Assembly (NCBI GenBank): GCA_963783235.1
Contig: CAWAMN010000001.1
Location: 868,001 to 932,000, forward strand
DNA: 64,000 bases
Direction of reading: 5' to 3'
Source of the DNA: Thiohalomonas sp963783235
Lineage (GTDB): Bacteria; Pseudomonadota; Gammaproteobacteria; Thiohalomonadales; Thiohalomonadaceae
A program made the position numbers and the translations under genes. Positions 43,804 to 52,900 of this stretch are shown here, piece after piece. A model generated the notes under the pieces. The model was not told where the DNA came from, did not search any database, and was given only the letters and a program-made list of their open reading frames with translations. Numbering within the stretch: the first letter of the stretch is position 1; each line of letters begins with the position of its first letter.

Positions 43804-44132
43804 CCGGCCAAGGCCCTTACCAACTCCGCCACCCAGGCCGGCTCGGTGCTGTTATCGAACTCCAGCGCCACGCCCGTCGGCAAGACAACGCGGCAGCGGC
43901 CCAGTCCGCGACCGTCAACGACACGGGCTTTTTGAAACAGGCGAGGCCGCGCGGGATTATCGCCGAGGACGCCTTTGCGCCGGAGCGTGGACTTCCAGTT
44001 ATAGAAGGCCGTTACGTTCAACTCATGCGCCTTGGCGTACTGGCGCATCGACTGTCCGGACTGCTCGCAGGCCCGGATGTGATCAAGCCAGACGCGCTGC
44101 TTGTCGGTGAGTGAGATTTCCGTGGTGTCCAT
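43800..44132 (-). CDS. tnpA: IS66 accessory protein TnpA
   Basis: A 110-residue protein from ATG at MDTTEISLTDKQRVWLDHI; an 11-codon upstream extension is less likely. The helix-turn-helix-like part (GQSMRQYAKAHELNVTAFYNWKS, abbreviated here to its core SMRQYAKAHELNVTAFY) is the IS66 TnpA DNA-binding signature. It is first in the element's operon and translationally coupled to tnpB. Confidence 0.93.
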   Translation of the reverse strand: MDTTEISLTDKQRVWLDHIRACEQSGQSMRQYAKAHELNVTAFYNWKSTLRRKGVLGDNPARPRLFQKARVVDGRGLGRCRVVLPTGVALEFDNSTEPAWVAELVRALAG

Positions 44133-44326
44133 GCTGTGCTCCGGTTTGCTTGACTGCCGGTGCACAGTGTTGCCCCTCAGAATGCGCGAGAGAAGTACGG
44201 GGAAGAATTACCGGTTACGAATGTTTGAGGGCTCTTTGCTCTTATTGCGTCTACTCGTGCCGATTGGTAGTCGAGCCGACTACTGGTGACTATTTTACGA
44301 CGACCCCATCTATTCCCAGATGCCTT

Positions 44327-44426
44327 GATCGGGGGCGGCTAATGGGTGACCCCGGTACTCCTTCGAGGGGTGAGTGCTGGTAACCACCGATTGACATGCA
44401 CGATGAAAGACCTGACCCTATTCGCC
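44327..44426. repeat. 100-bp R repeat, copy 2
   Basis: Same as copy 1 except GGTAACC for GGTCACC. It ends duplication unit 2, and a partial copy of the preceding sequence (GACGACCCCATCTATTCCC) restarts immediately after it. Confidence 0.8.
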
Positions 44427-44797
44427 CGACGACCCCATCTATTCCCAGATACCTTGATCCACGGGTGACTGGCGCGGATGAGTCTTTCTGACCGCGACCT
44501 CAAACGAACGAGAAACTGGGCGCGTTTTCGGCAGCTCTAGCTCATCGGGCTGCTTTTAAGGGAGCAACCTGGGGCTTCGGGATACGGTATTGCCAGTTGA
44601 TCGGGGGCGGCTAATGGGTGACCCCGGTACTCCTTCGAGGGGTGAGTGCTGGTCACCACCGATTGACATGCACGATGAAAGACCTGACCCTATTCGCCTA
44701 ATCGGATGATGCAAGGTGGCGGGGGCGGCATTTCAGGTCCAAGCGAGCCGGAAACCGGCCACCGACCCCGTGGGCCACACCCCCGCCAAAAACAATC
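44427..44797. other. Non-coding mosaic between duplication and third leader copy
   Basis: This stretch contains a repeated GACGACCCCATCTATTCCC, unique sequence (about 44460-44598), R repeat copy 3, and about 100 bp of unique GC-rich sequence. I see no gene. It reads as scar sequence from successive insertions and deletions. Confidence 0.5.
44599..44698. repeat. 100-bp R repeat, copy 3
   Basis: Identical in length and nearly in sequence to copies 1 and 2. A fragment of its end (CCCTATTCGCC) recurs at 44845-44855, exactly where the third leader copy is broken. Confidence 0.8.
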
Positions 44798-45430
44798 CTA
44801 ACTGGCTTCAAGGGGCCCCGTCACTATGCAAATTCGATGGTAGACCCTATTCGCCCGAGGAAGCGGCTTTACGGTTATGAAGTCGGGAGTGACTTCGACG
44901 GTCTCAGGTTCTCCACCCAGGGTATAGCTCAGCGTTGCACCGACAAAATAGAGCTTACCTGTCGGCGCGCCCTCGGCGGCACCAGGGACTGGGATAATCA
45001 GCCAATGAATTTCACCGGTGGACGAAGGTGCGACCTTCCAATTGCCCGATACATCCTCAATCCCATCCATGGAGTCGATGCGTATGAAGAACTTGACGTT
45101 GGGATCGGTGCTGTTGGGATCGGAGGTTGCAAGGACGCTGACGCCGTTCTCGTCGGCAAACTGCACGGATACTTTGACGTCCTCGATGGCGAGGGTGTCC
45201 AGTCCGTTGTTGATGCGCATCATGGCATCGAAGCCCTGGCGTTCCAGCGTCAATTCTTGCTGGATTTCAATCTTGACTTGGGCGCAGACCGACTCAGCGG
45301 CGTGAGTTGGCCCAAACATCAGTGTGGCGGCAAACAAAAGAAGCAGCCCGACCCGTTCCGAAAGTTGCCGCAGCCCACTCACACCAAATTTTCCCGCGTC
45401 CATCTTTTTATTGCCCGTCCTGGCGTCCAT
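44798..45430 (-). pseudogene. Truncated paralogue of the 2402-residue surface protein, N-terminal 191 residues
   Basis: 210 residues: a signal peptide (LLLLFAATLMFGPTHAAES) and the N-terminal beta domain up to TPDFITVKPLP, clearly homologous to but diverged from residues 1-190 of the intact protein (for example GVSVLATSDP for GHSVLATSDP). The frame then enters the R-repeat end (RANRV) and an unrelated tail. The leader upstream is also homologous. It is either the stump of a deleted second giant gene or a donor copy of the promoter-leader module. Confidence 0.82.
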
Positions 45431-45777
45431 TTCCCGTGGGGTCTAAACACCACGATCGTTTTTTTGGCCTGAAAGCGACTGAAATATCCTGGAATTAAAT
45501 TCCCAGCCCTTATGGGACCAGAAACTCTATAGAAATTAAAGGGGGCGACGTCGTCTATTTTCGGAAAAAACACGCTGAATTCAGTCAGCGCTTTGAGAGT
45601 TGTGGCAGTTATCAGTAATTTTTAAAACGGTTTCTCAGGGGGATTCAGGCGGCTATCGCTCCTCGCTGCCTACGACGCTCGTTAAACCAAGTGTTTGAGG
45701 GACCCTTTGCTCTTATTGCGTCTACTTCTTGTCTATTGGTAGTCGAACCGACTACTGGCGGATATTTTACGACGACC
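44857..45777. repeat. Third, diverged copy of promoter-leader-N-terminus module
   Basis: Homologous to about 40199-41120 in the same orientation, with scattered substitutions throughout, so it is older than the 755-bp duplication. The upstream part (45431-45777) carries no gene; it retains the same A/T-rich leader blocks (CTGGAATTAAATTCCCAGC palindrome-like segment) as copies 1 and 2 and lies 34 bp past the RHS gene stop. Confidence 0.8.
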
Positions 45778-45810
45778 AATCCTCCAGACTACGACCCCAT
45801 TTATGCAGGT

Positions 45811-48800
45811 CTATTTAGTCAATACGTTTGCGATTACCGCAGCGCCACACCCTGCCAAACCTCCACGGCGGGTAGCTCTCCTCGCACTCCTGCCCGCCAT
45901 TGCATTGAAGTACCTCTGATTTTTAACGCGGGTAAGAGCATCACGCGCAGTATTCCGCGATGCTCTCTCCGCTGCGCTCCGATATCTTTCGGAATCGTCC
46001 AGAATCTTATTGTTCATGTAACCAGTGCCTCCACTAGCCATATCCTTTCCTAATTGAATAGCTCGCTCAGGAACGCAAGCATCACGGGGTGCACACCACT
46101 GTCCAGCAATAGACCCGGCCGCGAAACCGCCTAACCCAGGTAAGGCGCCAGACACAATTCCCATCACCATTTCGCAAGTTCCTCCGTTCAAATAACCACA
46201 AACCCCCCCAATAACTCCCCCAACCAATATATTGACAAGCAGTCCGTCATTATCAAAAAAAGCCAAGGGCGACCCTTGCACATAGAGGTACACATTTATG
46301 CCGCCGACGAGTCCAATTGGATCTCTTCGAATGTATCTCCCAAGGGATGAATCGTAGTATCTGAAATAGTTGTAATAGAATTCAGTTTCGCGATCCACGT
46401 ACTGCCCCGGAAACCTCAGCGGATTCTCCACCTGCTCATTAGCAATCCGCGCCGCCCCAAAGCTCTCATAGCGGGCCGACCACACCACCGCCCCGTTCAT
46501 CGCCACCAGCTTCTGCGGCGTGCCCAGGTGGTCGTTCTGGTAGAAATAGGTCTGCCCGCCGGTTTTCAAATACAGCGGGTCGGTGCCCCAAGTGCCCTCG
46601 GGCTCCCAGCCGTATTGGCGGGTGAGGATGCCGGTGGCATCGGCCTCGGCAATCAGGCCCTCATCGGAGTAGAGAAAGTAGGTGCGCTTCCCCTCTACCT
46701 CCTTCCAAAGTCTACGCCCGAAGGGGTCGTAGCTGTAGCGGGCGATAAGCGTATCTTCGCTGTCCCGGACCTCGCTGAGGCGGTTTTCCAGGTTGTATGT
46801 GTATTGCGTGACGGTGCCGTTGTCGTCCTTTTGGATGAGGCTGCCGTTTTGGTCGTAGGTGAGGGTGACGCCGTCGTAGCCCGTAAGCTCATCGGACGGC
46901 GTGTAGGTCCACGCCCCTTCGGTCTTGGCGTCGGTGAGGCGGTTGCCCACGCCGTCGTAGGTGTAGGCCTCGTCACTCAGGGTGGGGTTGTCGGCGCCGG
47001 TGAGCCGGTCGAGGGCATCGTAGCTGTAGCGGTAGTCGCCATGCTCGGTGGCCTTTTGCAGGATGTTGTCCACCGCATCGTAGGCGTAGGCGTAGCTGAG
47101 CACGGGGTTGCCGGCCGGGTCGTTGCCGGTGATGGCCTTGGGGCGCAGCAGCCCGTCACGGACCCACTGGAGGGTCCCCCCGCCAGGCAGCAGCAGCTCG
47201 GTCGGCTCGCGCCATTTGAAGTCGGCGTAGGCGAAGGTGCCGGTCTCGGGCAGGGTGATGGTGGCGGGCCGACCGGCGCTGTCATAACGGTAGGTGACCG
47301 TGACCCCGTCCGGGCCGGTGAAGGCCGTCTTGCGACCGGCTTTGTCGTAGGCGTAGCGGTAGCTCAGGGTGAAGGGGCCGTAGTCGACCGACTCGCTCGT
47401 TTTGCGCCCGAGGGCATCGTAGGTGTAACGGGCGGCGGTGGTGCCATCATCATAGCCGCTCAGAAGGCCGCGTTCATCGTAGCTCAACTTGATAATCTTT
47501 TGCGGCTCGGTAGCCCCGGCCGCGTAGTAGGAAATGGCGATAAGCCGCCCGGCGGGATCTTTTTCGTAGCGGGTGCTCTGGCCCTTGGCATCAATGCGAA
47601 TGATGGCGCCCTCGGCATCGTTGTAGCGGTATTCATAGAAAGTACCGTCGGGGCGGGTCTCCTTCACCAAGCGGTCTTCGCGGTCGTAGGCATAGCGGCG
47701 TATGAGCACGCCCCGGGCGTTGGTGACGGCGAGCAGATTGTCGCGGTCGTCCCGGCGGTAGGTTGTGATGCCGCCGCCCGGGTCGGCCTCGGCGATGGTC
47801 CGCCCAAGCGCGTCGAGGCGGTAGTCGGTGGTGCGCGCCTTGGCATCGGTCAAGGTCTCGAGCTCGCCGGTGGGAGCGTACCCGAGCAACTGCCGGCGGC
47901 TTTGGCCGTCAAACTGCTCAGTGATTGCGGTGGGCCGGCCGCGCTTGTCGTAGGCGAAGCGCTCGGTGTAAGTGGGGTATTCGACAGCGCTCAAAAGCCC
48001 CTGGTAGGCGTCCTCCTCCTCGGAGCCGTAATCATAGCTAGTGATGTTGCCGGCCCCGTCGCGGGTTTGGGCCACGCGCCCTTCGCCATCGTAGCTCAGC
48101 TGCTTGAGCACGCGTCCGGAGGCGTCGGTGAGCCCCACCAGCCGCCCCGTAGCGTCCCGGTCAAAGCGCACCACGCCGCCCAGGGCATCGGTGATGGCCG
48201 TCAGCCGCCCGCGCGCATCGTAGCTGTAGGTGGTCTCGGCCTTCAACGGGGTCGGACCGATGCGCTTTTCGCGATAACCGAGCGCATCGTACTGGTAGCT
48301 GGTCGTGTAGCCCAGCGGGTCGGTCTCGCTGAGCCGGTGGCCGGCCCCGTCGTAGACGTTGCGCCAAGTGGCCCCGCGCGCATCGGTGTGGGTGAGCACC
48401 TCGCCGGCGTTGTTGTAGGTGCAGGTGTGTACCGACCCTTCGGCGTCGATAAGGGTACGGGGGCTATCGCCGGCATCGAAGTCGGAAAAGCGTGTAACCG
48501 CCTCGACGGTAGCGTTATCGCCGAGGCGGCGGATGGCCACGAGGCGCATCTTCTCATCGTACACATATTCGGTGATGCGCTCGGCCGGCGCCCCCTTGGC
48601 CTCGGTCTTGCGAATAAGGTTGCCGTTGTCGTCGTAGGCATAGGTGGTAACGGTGCCGTTCTCATCCACCGCCTGCAGCACGTTGGAGTACTCAGTCTCG
48701 ACCTCGTAGCTGACCGTGCTGCCGTCGGGGTAGGTGATGCCGATTAGGTTCTCCCAGGCATCGAAGCGCTTGACAGTCTTCAAACCCCGGGCGTCGGTGA

Positions 48801-49848
48801 AGGTCTTCTCGCGTCCGTCCTTGGCCATCGTGTACTCGGTGCGCCCGTTGACATCGCGGCGCAGCACGGACGCCTCGCTGTCGTACCAGCGCTCAATCAC
48901 CTTTCCGCCGGCCAAGGTGGTGCGGGTGTAGTACTCCTTGCGGTTTTTGTCGTAGTCGTACTCGTACTCGGTCGTAGTGGCGTCAGTGTGAGTGACCACC
49001 GCAACCCGGGCGTTTTTGTAGTCAATGCGCTCGCTTTGCCCGAGCGGGTCGGTGCGCTGGACCATCACCGTGCGGGCACTATTCAGGGACAGATTCGCGC
49101 TGGGGCTGCCGCTGCTGACCGAGTGGGTGACGGTCCCGCCTTGTTCATCCAGCGTGATCACCTCATAGCTGTAACGCCAGCGTTCACCGCGCACGTCAAT
49201 CACTTCAGTGACAAGCCCCTCATCGTAACGGTACTGCACCCGCCGGGCCTCGGCCGGGTCTGCGGCGTCTCTGACCTCAGTGATGTGCCCGTCACCATCG
49301 TGCCCATACCACAGAATTTGCCGGCCGTTGTGGTCGAACACACCGCTTCGCTCGCCATCGCCGTTGTAGGTCAGGCGCACTTCGATGTCATTACGATCGC
49401 CGTAGCGGGTGACCTTGCCCTCGGCGTTGTACTCAATCCAGTTGCCCTTGCGGTCCTCCCAGCGGTAGCCGCCGCCCTCCAATACGGCAATCGAGTAGCG
49501 CTCGTTGTAGACGAAGCGACTGGCATCGGCGGTGGGTTTATACACGTCGCCGTTTCGGGTAAACCGGGCGATTGTCGCCGTGCCGTTGCCGCTACCGAGG
49601 GTATCGTGCTCTATCTCCAGGTCCGACCAGGCGCTGTTGAAATACCAGCGTCCGTTGTACCAGGTGCGCTCAACCTTCACTTCGCCCCCGGGCACCTTGA
49701 CCCGAAACTCCTCGACCGTGGTGTGATAGCGCCCGCTAGGAAGCTCCACCGACGCCCGGGCCGGAGCGCCGAGCAGCCACAGCACCAGGCCCAGCATCAG
49801 TCCGATGCACCAAATTCCTCTTAGCCTGTGGGTTGTACGCACGGTCAT
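45811..49848 (-). CDS. Secreted RHS-repeat protein
   Basis: A 1345-residue exported protein with signal peptide (LMLGLVLWLLGAPARASVE). An N-terminal DUF6531-like region (ELPSGRYHTTVEEFRVKVPG) is followed by many YD/RHS repeats (YDxxGRLxxxT pattern, about 190-1130) and the RHS core end (NDHLGTPQKLVAMNG, RYYDSSLGRYIRRDPIGL, about 1085-1180). After the DPIGL site comes a variable C-terminus of about 150 residues: a Gly-rich hydrophobic part (LVGGVIGGVCGYLNGGTC, GIVSGALPGLGGFAAGSIAG) and a basic tail (RSARRATRRGG). RHS shells encapsulate C-terminal toxins or form surface structures. No known toxin fold or immunity gene is recognised. It lies 77 bp after the giant repeat protein gene, same strand. 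Confidence 0.92.
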   Translation of the reverse strand: MTVRTTHRLRGIWCIGLMLGLVLWLLGAPARASVELPSGRYHTTVEEFRVKVPGGEVKVERTWYNGRWYFNSAWSDLEIEHDTLGSGNGTATIARFTRNGDVYKPTADASRFVYNERYSIAVLEGGGYRWEDRKGNWIEYNAEGKVTRYGDRNDIEVRLTYNGDGERSGVFDHNGRQILWYGHDGDGHITEVRDAADPAEARRVQYRYDEGLVTEVIDVRGERWRYSYEVITLDEQGGTVTHSVSSGSPSANLSLNSARTVMVQRTDPLGQSERIDYKNARVAVVTHTDATTTEYEYDYDKNRKEYYTRTTLAGGKVIERWYDSEASVLRRDVNGRTEYTMAKDGREKTFTDARGLKTVKRFDAWENLIGITYPDGSTVSYEVETEYSNVLQAVDENGTVTTYAYDDNGNLIRKTEAKGAPAERITEYVYDEKMRLVAIRRLGDNATVEAVTRFSDFDAGDSPRTLIDAEGSVHTCTYNNAGEVLTHTDARGATWRNVYDGAGHRLSETDPLGYTTSYQYDALGYREKRIGPTPLKAETTYSYDARGRLTAITDALGGVVRFDRDATGRLVGLTDASGRVLKQLSYDGEGRVAQTRDGAGNITSYDYGSEEEDAYQGLLSAVEYPTYTERFAYDKRGRPTAITEQFDGQSRRQLLGYAPTGELETLTDAKARTTDYRLDALGRTIAEADPGGGITTYRRDDRDNLLAVTNARGVLIRRYAYDREDRLVKETRPDGTFYEYRYNDAEGAIIRIDAKGQSTRYEKDPAGRLIAISYYAAGATEPQKIIKLSYDERGLLSGYDDGTTAARYTYDALGRKTSESVDYGPFTLSYRYAYDKAGRKTAFTGPDGVTVTYRYDSAGRPATITLPETGTFAYADFKWREPTELLLPGGGTLQWVRDGLLRPKAITGNDPAGNPVLSYAYAYDAVDNILQKATEHGDYRYSYDALDRLTGADNPTLSDEAYTYDGVGNRLTDAKTEGAWTYTPSDELTGYDGVTLTYDQNGSLIQKDDNGTVTQYTYNLENRLSEVRDSEDTLIARYSYDPFGRRLWKEVEGKRTYFLYSDEGLIAEADATGILTRQYGWEPEGTWGTDPLYLKTGGQTYFYQNDHLGTPQKLVAMNGAVVWSARYESFGAARIANEQVENPLRFPGQYVDRETEFYYNYFRYYDSSLGRYIRRDPIGLVGGINVYLYVQGSPLAFFDNDGLLVNILVGGVIGGVCGYLNGGTCEMVMGIVSGALPGLGGFAAGSIAGQWCAPRDACVPERAIQLGKDMASGGTGYMNNKILDDSERYRSAAERASRNTARDALTRVKNQRYFNAMAGRSARRATRRGGLAGCGAAVIANVLTK

Positions 49849-49925
49849 AATCAGCGTTTTCCTTTATTTCGGGTTAGGCGAAGGGCAAACGCCCTCCCCC
49901 GAGTTGTTGCTTTTCCAACAGGGAC

Positions 49926-52900
49926 TCAGCCCGAGCCGGCCCCCTGCTTGAGGGCCTCGCACACGGGACACTCCGGCGGCTTGGGGATGCACTGGGCGCC
50001 CGGGATGGAGCTGTAGCCGCTCCCGCCGCCGCTCCAGCTTCCGCCGTAGCTGCCACCGCCGCTGCCACCGCCGAAGTAGGTCACCGGATCGCTCGCGACC
50101 GTGCCGCCACTGCCGTTGCTGCAGCTGCTGTCGATCGGCGTGGTCCAGCTGTGACCCGAAGCGCCGCGGGTGGTGCTGCCGTTGGAGCAGTCGTATTCGT
50201 ACGTCACCTTCATGCTCTGCAGGTAGCTGCCGCAGCCGCCCCCCGAGCCGCTGCCGTCAGGCTCAAGCGGCGCCACCGCCACGACCCGGTAGGGAATGAC
50301 GAGGCTCTGCTTGGCCTCCAGCTGCGCGGGCAGCCCTTGCTGGAATTCGTACCGGAAATAGGCGTCCTCGCCGGGCAGCTCGAAGGTGAGATTGTCGGCC
50401 CGGATTAGCCCGTAGTTGGTCAGCCGCAACTCCCCGTGGAACACATCCCCGGGGGCCATCGCCGGCAGGCTTGTGCTCGAGGGCTCCACTACCACCACCG
50501 CCGCCGGCACGTCCGTCTCGTAGGTCGCCTGCAGGCTCACCTCATAGCTATCCTCCAGAGTGATCTCGGTGACTGACCACTCCACCGTCACCAGGTTGTA
50601 GTCGAGAAAGACCGCTTCGCTGGTGGTAATGCCCGGCTTGATACTAAAGCGCCCCAGGGTGTCCTGGTGGTTCGAGGCGCTCGCCCGGAAACGGTAGCGC
50701 CCCGCCGGCAAGCCTTCGAACAGTGCCTCGCCATAGGCGTCGGTGCTCAGCGTGCGCTCTACCGACAGCACCTCTTCGTTTTGCACGTGGATGCGTGCCC
50801 CCGAAAGCCCCGCAATGGGCTTGCCGCTCTCATCGAGCGTGGCGGTGTAGATGTCCGAGGCCTTGAAAAGAACGTTGCCTTTACCCGAGCGGGTCACGGC
50901 CACAAACAGGTTGATCTCCCTGACCGGGTGGTTGCTTGCACTCACCCGCAGCACAAACGGGTAGATCCCCTCGGCGACCGCACCGTCCGGTGCCGCCGTG
51001 AAGCTCACCTGACGCTTCTCGCCCACCGCAAGACTCCCCTGCGCGCCCGGGCTGCTCAGGTAAATCCACCCCGGCGCCTCGGTGCCGTCGGATCCGAGCA
51101 GGCTTACCGTCACGTCATTGAGCGGCGCCAACCCCCGGTTCTCCAGGGTGAGCGCTTCGCTGACGCTGCCCTCCAGGCTGACTCCGGTTTCGATGTAGTG
51201 GGGGCTTGCGTAAAGCGCCGGGCGCGCCTCGGACAGCTCGTAGTGGACCCGCACCTCCCCGTGCACCCGCTCGTCGCTGACCAGCTTCAGCACCAGGGTG
51301 CCGCTGGGCTCGGCCGCGGAGGCTCCGACGATTGAAAACGGCAGCCGCGTGCTGCGCTGCGGCCCCAGCGTGAGCGGCTCGGGCAGCCTTACGCTGAGCG
51401 CTTCGGCCAGGATCCCCGTGGGCTGCTCCGTCGCCTCATAGATCAGCCGCAGGTTGGTCGCCGTTGTGCCCTCACCGCTTGTCACCCGAAGCGCGTCGAA
51501 CGTCTCCTCGACGTTGTAGGCCAGGCGCAGCTTGAACACGTCCGGGTTTATCGTCAGCTTGCGCAGCGTGAACGAGCCCTGCCCCGGACGTGAAAGCACC
51601 TGCGGGTGGATGGCGGAGATGCTGAACACCCCCGACTCCCCCGCCAGCGGCGTGAATGTGTACCGGTAGCGGCCCGCCTCATCGGTAAAGACCTCGGTTT
51701 GGCGCTCAAAACCCTTCACCGCGATGACCAGCTTCACCGGCACGCCCGACAGCGCCTCGCCACCGTCCCGGGCCAGCGCCCGGCCTTCGATGACAATCGG
51801 CTCATCGCCCCAGGAGTCGCTCGGCGATACCGTATCCACCGTCGCCGCATAGGCCGTATCCGCCAGCACCGCCTCGCGGCCGCTTCGCAGCCCTTCGATG
51901 GCCACGTGATCCGAGCGCCCCAGGTGGTAGTGCAGCCGCTCGATAGCCAGCTCCACGCTCACCGCATCCGGCGCGCCCGAGGGGATCGGCAAGTCCAGCC
52001 AGGCCGAGGTGAAGGCTTCGCCCGGCGGCACCCGGGCAATGCTGGTGCGGTTGGCAAGCGTAATCACCCCCTCGCCAAGGGCCTGCTTGAACGGCACGCT
52101 CGACAGCACATTGCCGTCCCCATCGAGAAGGTGCACCCGGATCTCATCGGAGGCCGATCGCCCACTGTCCCGCGCGGTAACGATTTCGGTGGCCACCGCG
52201 CTGGTGTTCTCCAGTGTAAAACGCACCTGCCCCGCCGTCCCGCGGGTCAGCTCCCGGGTCTGCACACCCAGCACCAGGGCGCTGTCGCCCACCGTCCGCT
52301 CTTCGTGGCGCACGATCTCCGATCGCTCGCCGGTGGGCGCATCGAACACCACCCGGCTTGTCAGGGTGACCACCCCGGGCAGATCGGCAAAGCCACCGAC
52401 CACCACCGGCGCCCGGGCACTGGCGCCCGGCGCGAGCTCAAGCGGGGCCGAGTGGTGCGTTCGCCCGCCGAGCGTCGCCTGCACGTCGATGCCGCTGAGC
52501 GCCTCGGTGCCGCTGTGGGTGACGGTATAGTCGAGCTGATTAAAAATCCCCCGCTTCAGCGGGGCGCTCTGCGGCAAAGCGGCCTCAATCGCCGGCAGGG
52601 TGACGCTGCGCCCCACGCTGTGCTTGCCATTGAGGTCCACCGCCGTGACCGTGTAGCGGCGCTCGCCGCCGGTGTAGCCGCTGTCGGTAAAGTGCATATC
52701 GCTGAGCAGCGCCTCATTGACCGGCTCGGTACCATCGTCGAGCACGAGATTGTAGCCGGCAATGTTCTGCCCGCCATGGCTCCAGCGCACCACCGGATAG
52801 GCCTCGCCGTCCAGGCTCACCTCGAGGCTGGCCACCGGTAGTAGATCAACATTGAGGTAGACCGAATCACTCGGGGCCGATTCGTTGCCTGCGTTGTCCA

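Larger units (their letters stand above)
41797..44218 (-). mobile_element. Complete IS66-family insertion sequence
   Basis: A 2422-bp element. Both ends start with GTAA (left GTAAGCGATTAGCG; right, on the other strand, GTAACCGGTAATTC), as in IS66. It is flanked by an exact 8-bp direct repeat GAATGTTT (41789-41796 and 44219-44226), the IS66-typical target duplication, and the uninterrupted target exists at 41034-41041 in duplication unit 1. Three genes tnpA-tnpB-tnpC are intact on the minus strand, so the copy looks recent and possibly active. Confidence 0.95.
41244..44427. repeat. 755-bp tandem duplication, unit 2, split by IS66
   Basis: The left part (41244-41796) and right part (44227-44427) together repeat unit 1 in the same orientation. 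The IS66 element and its 8-bp target duplication lie between them. Removing element plus one target copy restores a contiguous unit, showing that duplication preceded or accompanied the insertion. Confidence 0.85.

Noticed and set aside
45691..46053. A 120-codon plus-strand frame across the RHS 3' end as a possible immunity gene
   Set aside because: It is antisense to the RHS tip and to repeat-leader DNA, has no ribosome site and no protein-like pattern.
46528..48747. A 739-codon open frame on the plus strand opposite the RHS gene
   Set aside because: It is the exact antisense of periodic RHS repeats, rich in Val, Gly and Ala, with no recognisable domain or start signal.
51606..52841. A 411-codon plus-strand frame, and a series of about 250-codon plus-strand frames at 57.0-61.8 kb
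   Set aside because: They are antisense to the giant protein and repeat with the same 855-864-bp period as its coding repeats.
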